Shown here: positions 61,065 to 64,000 of the stretch, in pieces
Layout of the letters: the number at the start of each line of letters is the position of its first letter
Position numbering within the stretch: position 1 is the first letter of the stretch
Assembly: GCA_965248995.1 (NCBI GenBank)
Contig: CBDFKY010000006.1
Coordinates: 124,001-188,000 of the forward strand
Direction: 5' to 3'
From: CBDFKY01 sp965248995
GTDB taxonomy: Bacteria; Pseudomonadota; Alphaproteobacteria; Rickettsiales; UBA998
Length of the DNA stretch: 64,000 nt
Notes under the pieces: model-generated
Database searches by the model: none
Told to the model about the DNA's origin: nothing
Seen by the model: only the letters and a program-made list of their open reading frames with translations
Program-made: the position numbers and the translations under genes

Positions 61065-61461
61065 CCAGCCGGTTATCCCGCAAGCGCCCTTCATACAGCG
61101 CATTATGGACGATTGTCGCGCACCAGCCGAGAAAACTGCGCTCGTCCATCGGCCCTTTCATGCGGTTGACCGTCCAGCAGACCCATTGTACGTTGTCCGG
61201 GGTGTATCCTTTTGTGGAATCGATCCGGTCGATACTGCCGTTCGTGCCGATAACATGATTGCTGCCGTGCCCTTTATAGCGGGTCATATGCTGGCCGCTT
61301 ACCGCGCAAAGGCCGCTCTGTCTGTCCCACAATTCTCCCATCTCTTTCTGTGTCAGCGTGCATTGGCGGCGTTCCTTTCCCTGCCGTTCGGTCGCACGCC
61401 GTTGGGCCGACTCAATGGATTTTTCAACGAACTGTTGTAGTGGGATTTCACTGACCGGCAC
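61045..61461 (-). CDS. HNH/endonuclease VII-like protein
   Basis: 138 residues. The core LWDRQSGLCAVSGQHMTRY, SIDRIDSTKGYTPDNVQWVC and MKGPMDERSFLGWC matches small phage-type HNH proteins related to recombination endonuclease VII; one zinc site can be built from Cys/His in this region. The start MPVSEIPLQQF is likely. It stands alone between bioF and folK, and it may be a phage or mobile-element remnant. Confidence 0.7.
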   Translation of the reverse strand: MPVSEIPLQQFVEKSIESAQRRATERQGKERRQCTLTQKEMGELWDRQSGLCAVSGQHMTRYKGHGSNHVIGTNGSIDRIDSTKGYTPDNVQWVCWTVNRMKGPMDERSFLGWCATIVHNALYEGRLRDNRLVIRERA

Positions 61462-61571
61462 CGGTATTCTACTCTCTAAACCATGGAATGATCATAGAAA
61501 CAAAGGGGGCCGATAGCGAATGCCGATCGATCATGTGACAGATGCAACAGATGCATCAGGGTAAGTATTTG

Positions 61572-62072
61572 TTAGGTATTCCCCAAATCCAGCCGAGCCT
61601 GCGAGGTAGCTACTTCGCCTGCCAGCAGGCAGTCAGGCCACAGTTCGTTAAGAGGTTCAAGCACGAAGCGGCGCAGATGCGCAGCCGCATGGGGGATGGT
61701 AAGCGTGGGGGAAGCGTGGGTGACGCCTTCGATCGCCAGGATATCGATATCGATCTCACGAGGGCCCCAGCGTCCCCGCTCCACGCGACCGAGGTTTTTT
61801 TCCATGGCCTTGATTTTGAGAAGCAACGCTTCGGGATGCTGCCATACGTCCGGTGAGGCGGAGATGAGCACCACCTGGTTGAGATACGGGCGATCCCACC
61901 ACACCGGTGCATGTTGCGGAAGCATGGCCGGGGTTTCATGGATCAGCGAAGCGCGGAGGCTTAACGGGTCTGCCTCCTCAAGGGCGGAGAGCATGGTTCT
62001 CGCCCGCTCAAGCAATGCCGGACGGTCGCCTTCGTTACTGCCCAGTCCGAACGCGACCCTTCTTGCGTTCAC
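61572..62072 (-). CDS. folK: 2-amino-4-hydroxy-6-hydroxymethyldihydropteridine pyrophosphokinase
   Basis: Folate pathway: pyrophosphorylates 6-hydroxymethyl-dihydropterin using ATP. 166 residues with FGLGSNEGDRPALLERA, YLNQVVLI and the signature GRWGPREIDIDIL. Its start overlaps the folB stop by four bases, so the two consecutive pathway steps are translationally coupled. Confidence 0.95.
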   Translation of the reverse strand: MNARRVAFGLGSNEGDRPALLERARTMLSALEEADPLSLRASLIHETPAMLPQHAPVWWDRPYLNQVVLISASPDVWQHPEALLLKIKAMEKNLGRVERGRWGPREIDIDILAIEGVTHASPTLTIPHAAAHLRRFVLEPLNELWPDCLLAGEVATSQARLDLGNT

Positions 62073-62476
62073 GCCAGTCCTGAGGGAAGCGTGGTATACG
62101 TGAAGGAAGCCCCGCCTTTAAGGGAAGGAACGGGGGCGTCGCGTTTATGGATTTTAATGGTATAGGCGGCGTGCTCGACACCGGCTGCCGCCGCTTCTTC
62201 ACGGAGCCATGCCGCCGCGATATCCCCCAGAATGCGGGCGAGGTATTCGATAAGCGCGAACGTACTGTCTTCAACGGCCGCCGTCAGGCGGGCGGAGAGG
62301 CGATCGTAACACATGAACCCTTCACCGTCATCCGTGCTGGACGTAGGCAGGTTGCCCAGATGAAATGTGAGGTCCACCCATACGGCCTGCGGGATGGAGC
62401 GTTCCTGTTCCCCGTAACCGAGTTTCACCATCAGTTCCAGCTGGTGCAGGCAAAGCGAGGCGGGATAGATCCGCAT
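62069..62476 (-). CDS. folB: Dihydroneopterin aldolase
   Basis: Cleaves dihydroneopterin to 6-hydroxymethyl-dihydropterin, the substrate of FolK. 135 residues of tunnelling fold: VKLGYGEQERSIPQAVWVDL at the start, CYDRLSARLTAAVEDSTFALIEYL split around residue 65, and HKRDAPVPSLKGGASF. The C-terminal part is about 15 residues longer than in E. coli. It lies four bases from the EEP-family gene. Confidence 0.9.
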   Translation of the reverse strand: MRIYPASLCLHQLELMVKLGYGEQERSIPQAVWVDLTFHLGNLPTSSTDDGEGFMCYDRLSARLTAAVEDSTFALIEYLARILGDIAAAWLREEAAAAGVEHAAYTIKIHKRDAPVPSLKGGASFTYTTLPSGLA

Positions 62477-62479
62477 GTC

Positions 62480-63433
62480 TCAGCAGCCGGACAGGTCGGT
62501 ATAGACCGGATAGTGATCGGAACCGCTGTAAGCGGCGCGCTTGAGAGGCGTATGGCAGAAATTGGGCGAGATCAGGATCTGGTCGATCGGGATCTGCAGC
62601 GGCCAGGGCAGCCAGGAGGGCCAGGTCAGCGGCAAGCTGGTCAAGCTGGAAGTGGGCGATACGCCGACGCTGTGCATGAAATCCGAGAAGGTGGGACGCC
62701 AGATGCCGCTGTTCATATCCCCGGCGATGATCAGCGGCGTGCCTGCCGGTATCTTCGCAGTCGCCAGGATATAGTTTCCGGTGACGGCCAGTTGTTGGTT
62801 ATGGATCAGCAGATGCGCATCCGTGCGGGGGGAGAGGACATGCAGGCCGATCACGTCGACGCGTTTTCCCTGTATATTCAGCGTGGCATGCGTGATGCGG
62901 TTCTCGATACCGTCGATCTTCTGCAGGTCGAAATGCAGGGTGAACGGGTATTTCGACATCAGTACAGAGCCTTCCTGCGCGGATTCTTCCAGTGTCTCGG
63001 GATAACGGTAGGGATACTCCGTCTCGAATTCCTGCATCATCTGCCAGTAGGGTTTGCGCAGCACTTCGGGTATCCAGACGATATCCGCGTCGACAGCATG
63101 GATGGTGTCGAACGCCAGAGGAATTTCCTTGTTCTCCCTCCAGAAATTAAAACTGAGTATGCGCAGTTTGGGAATATCGGTTTTCGCGAGTACGACCCCC
63201 GTCAAGGCGGGAGGGGTGAACGCCTGCCCGACCAGCGCCAGATTCACTGCGGCGATCAGGAGGAACAGAAGCCCGCTTTTCCGGCGCTTTAAAACGGTGC
63301 TTATCAGCGCCAGCAGTATATAAGCCGCACATTGATGCAGGGCCGCCTGACCGAGGTAATCGGCGATGAGGCTGGAACTGTCAAGCCACGGCCACGCACT
63401 GAGCGCGGCACAGAACAAAGCCAGATAGATCAT
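62480..63433 (-). CDS. Endonuclease/exonuclease/phosphatase (EEP) family membrane protein
   Basis: 317 residues. Two or three membrane helices span residues 1-75, then a periplasmic EEP domain with ILSFNFWRENKEIP, ADIVWIPEV, GLHVLSPR, IIAGDMNSG and GSDHYPVYTDL, the last two holding the metal and catalytic residues. Such proteins are metal-dependent phosphodiesterases or phosphatases of unknown substrate. It overlaps the upstream glycosyltransferase by four bases, so they form an operon. Confidence 0.88.
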   Translation of the reverse strand: MIYLALFCAALSAWPWLDSSSLIADYLGQAALHQCAAYILLALISTVLKRRKSGLLFLLIAAVNLALVGQAFTPPALTGVVLAKTDIPKLRILSFNFWRENKEIPLAFDTIHAVDADIVWIPEVLRKPYWQMMQEFETEYPYRYPETLEESAQEGSVLMSKYPFTLHFDLQKIDGIENRITHATLNIQGKRVDVIGLHVLSPRTDAHLLIHNQQLAVTGNYILATAKIPAGTPLIIAGDMNSGIWRPTFSDFMHSVGVSPTSSLTSLPLTWPSWLPWPLQIPIDQILISPNFCHTPLKRAAYSGSDHYPVYTDLSGC

Positions 63434-64000
63434 GCCAGCGCTTCTCGCGCACTCACGGCTTCCGTTGCGATATCGTGGATACGGTTGCGAAAAATAGTTT
63501 CCGAAAAACGCTCCGCGTTGGCGCGGCAGGCGGCCGGCGCGATATGCCCGGCTATCGCCTCGAAGCGCTGGACGGCGTCCATGACGGATTCCACCGTCTG
63601 CTCTGCGAAATAGAGGCCGGTCGCGTCTTTTACGCCTTCGCGATACGCCACCACCGTTTCACGCGCTCCGCCTTCGCCGTAGGCGATCACCGGCGTGCCG
63701 CAGGCCTGCGCTTCGACGGGAATGATGCCGAAATCCTCTTCCGCCGCGAAGACGAACGCTTTCGCCCGCTGCATATGGTCCCGCAGCGTCGCGGTATCCT
63801 GAAAACCCAGCAGATGGATGTTGCTTTTGCCCGCCGCCGCTTCCTTGACCTTGCCCATTTCCGGCCCGTCGCCGATCAATACCAGTTTTTTATCGGGCAT
63901 CCGTGCGAACGCCGCCGCGATCAGGTCCAGCCGTTTATAGGGGACCATGCGCGACGCGCTCAGGTAAAAATTTTCCTTCTCACCGCGATAAGTAAACCCG
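63430..64000 (-). CDS. Glycosyltransferase family 4 protein, C-terminal part
   Basis: The frame stays open past the right edge, so the N-terminus is missing. The visible 190 residues are the C-terminal GT-B Rossmann domain: FYLSASRMVPYKRLDLI, KLVLIGDGPEMGKVKE, and the nucleotide-sugar motif AEEDFGIIPVEAQACGTPVI (EX7E). It probably transfers a sugar from UDP/GDP donor to a lipid-linked or lipopolysaccharide acceptor. Its stop overlaps the EEP gene by four bases. Confidence 0.92.
   Translation of the reverse strand, partial: GFTYRGEKENFYLSASRMVPYKRLDLIAAAFARMPDKKLVLIGDGPEMGKVKEAAAGKSNIHLLGFQDTATLRDHMQRAKAFVFAAEEDFGIIPVEAQACGTPVIAYGEGGARETVVAYREGVKDATGLYFAEQTVESVMDAVQRFEAIAGHIAPAACRANAERFSETIFRNRIHDIATEAVSAREALA

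Noticed and set aside
61462..61571. Gene or RNA between the HNH gene and folK
   Set aside because: About 110 bases with no open frame, promoter or hairpin that I could support.

Overview
This 64 kb window is a chromosomal segment from an alphaproteobacterium of moderately high GC content. The case rests on lineage-typical genes: a MucR/Ros-family regulator, a gene-transfer-agent (GTA) baseplate 'megatron', an OlsB-type ornithine-lipid acyltransferase, the rph-rdgB pair, a DUF3147 membrane protein, and a queuine tRNA-ribosyltransferase with a reduced zinc site. The order cannot be fixed. Several proteins scattered among the housekeeping genes resemble nothing I recognise, which suggests a poorly sampled lineage. 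There are no rRNA genes and no CRISPR array; one tRNA (Pro, GGG) is present.

Layout. 1-4.1 kb: end of a TPR gene, an AT-rich HEPN-like gene, DUF3147, and a D-Ala-D-Ala dipeptidase. A polymorphic-toxin/immunity pair is lodged between the last two, flanked by duplicated pieces of the host genes. 4.1-10.3 kb: an unusual protein joining an ITPase-like domain to a LOG-family domain, then an orphan, frameshifted GTA megatron. 10.3-20.9 kb: hslV, plsC, rph-rdgB-FMN reductase-olsB, a band-7 protein, dnaB, a three-gene cluster with a possible PIN domain, tgt and tRNA-Pro. 20.9-23.3 kb: a GIY-YIG gene split by a complete IS1595-type element that carries a Panacea toxin-antitoxin operon as passenger. 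Inverted repeats, 8-bp target duplications and the restored reading frame are all visible.

23.3-44.6 kb: a hexapeptide acyltransferase, two unrecognised proteins (one 814 residues and AT-rich), tyrS, hisE, etfAB, a MOSC protein, ppk, a sulfotransferase, alr, a fused cysNC with a palindromic repeat inserted in frame, mucR, an AI-2E-type permease, a cold-shock gene with a long leader, and a DExD RNA helicase. 44.6-64 kb: a possible sensory trio (membrane protein, TAXI binding protein, winged-helix regulator), proS with two frameshifts, unknowns, a 3-methyladenine glycosylase, hslU, a UDP-sugar epimerase with an acyltransferase and uppP (envelope polysaccharide), an RTX calcium-binding protein, a leucyl aminopeptidase, ubiA, bioB/bioF, an HNH protein, folK-folB, an EEP-family hydrolase and a partial glycosyltransferase.

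Functional links. CysNC would make the PAPS that the nearby sulfotransferase needs. HslV and HslU form one protease although their genes lie about 41 kb apart. The epimerase, acyltransferases, UppP and glycosyltransferase point to surface polysaccharide. Single-base indels in or next to short homopolymers break proS twice and the megatron once, and perhaps one more gene. This pattern looks at least partly like sequencing error and should be settled before calling any of them pseudogenes.
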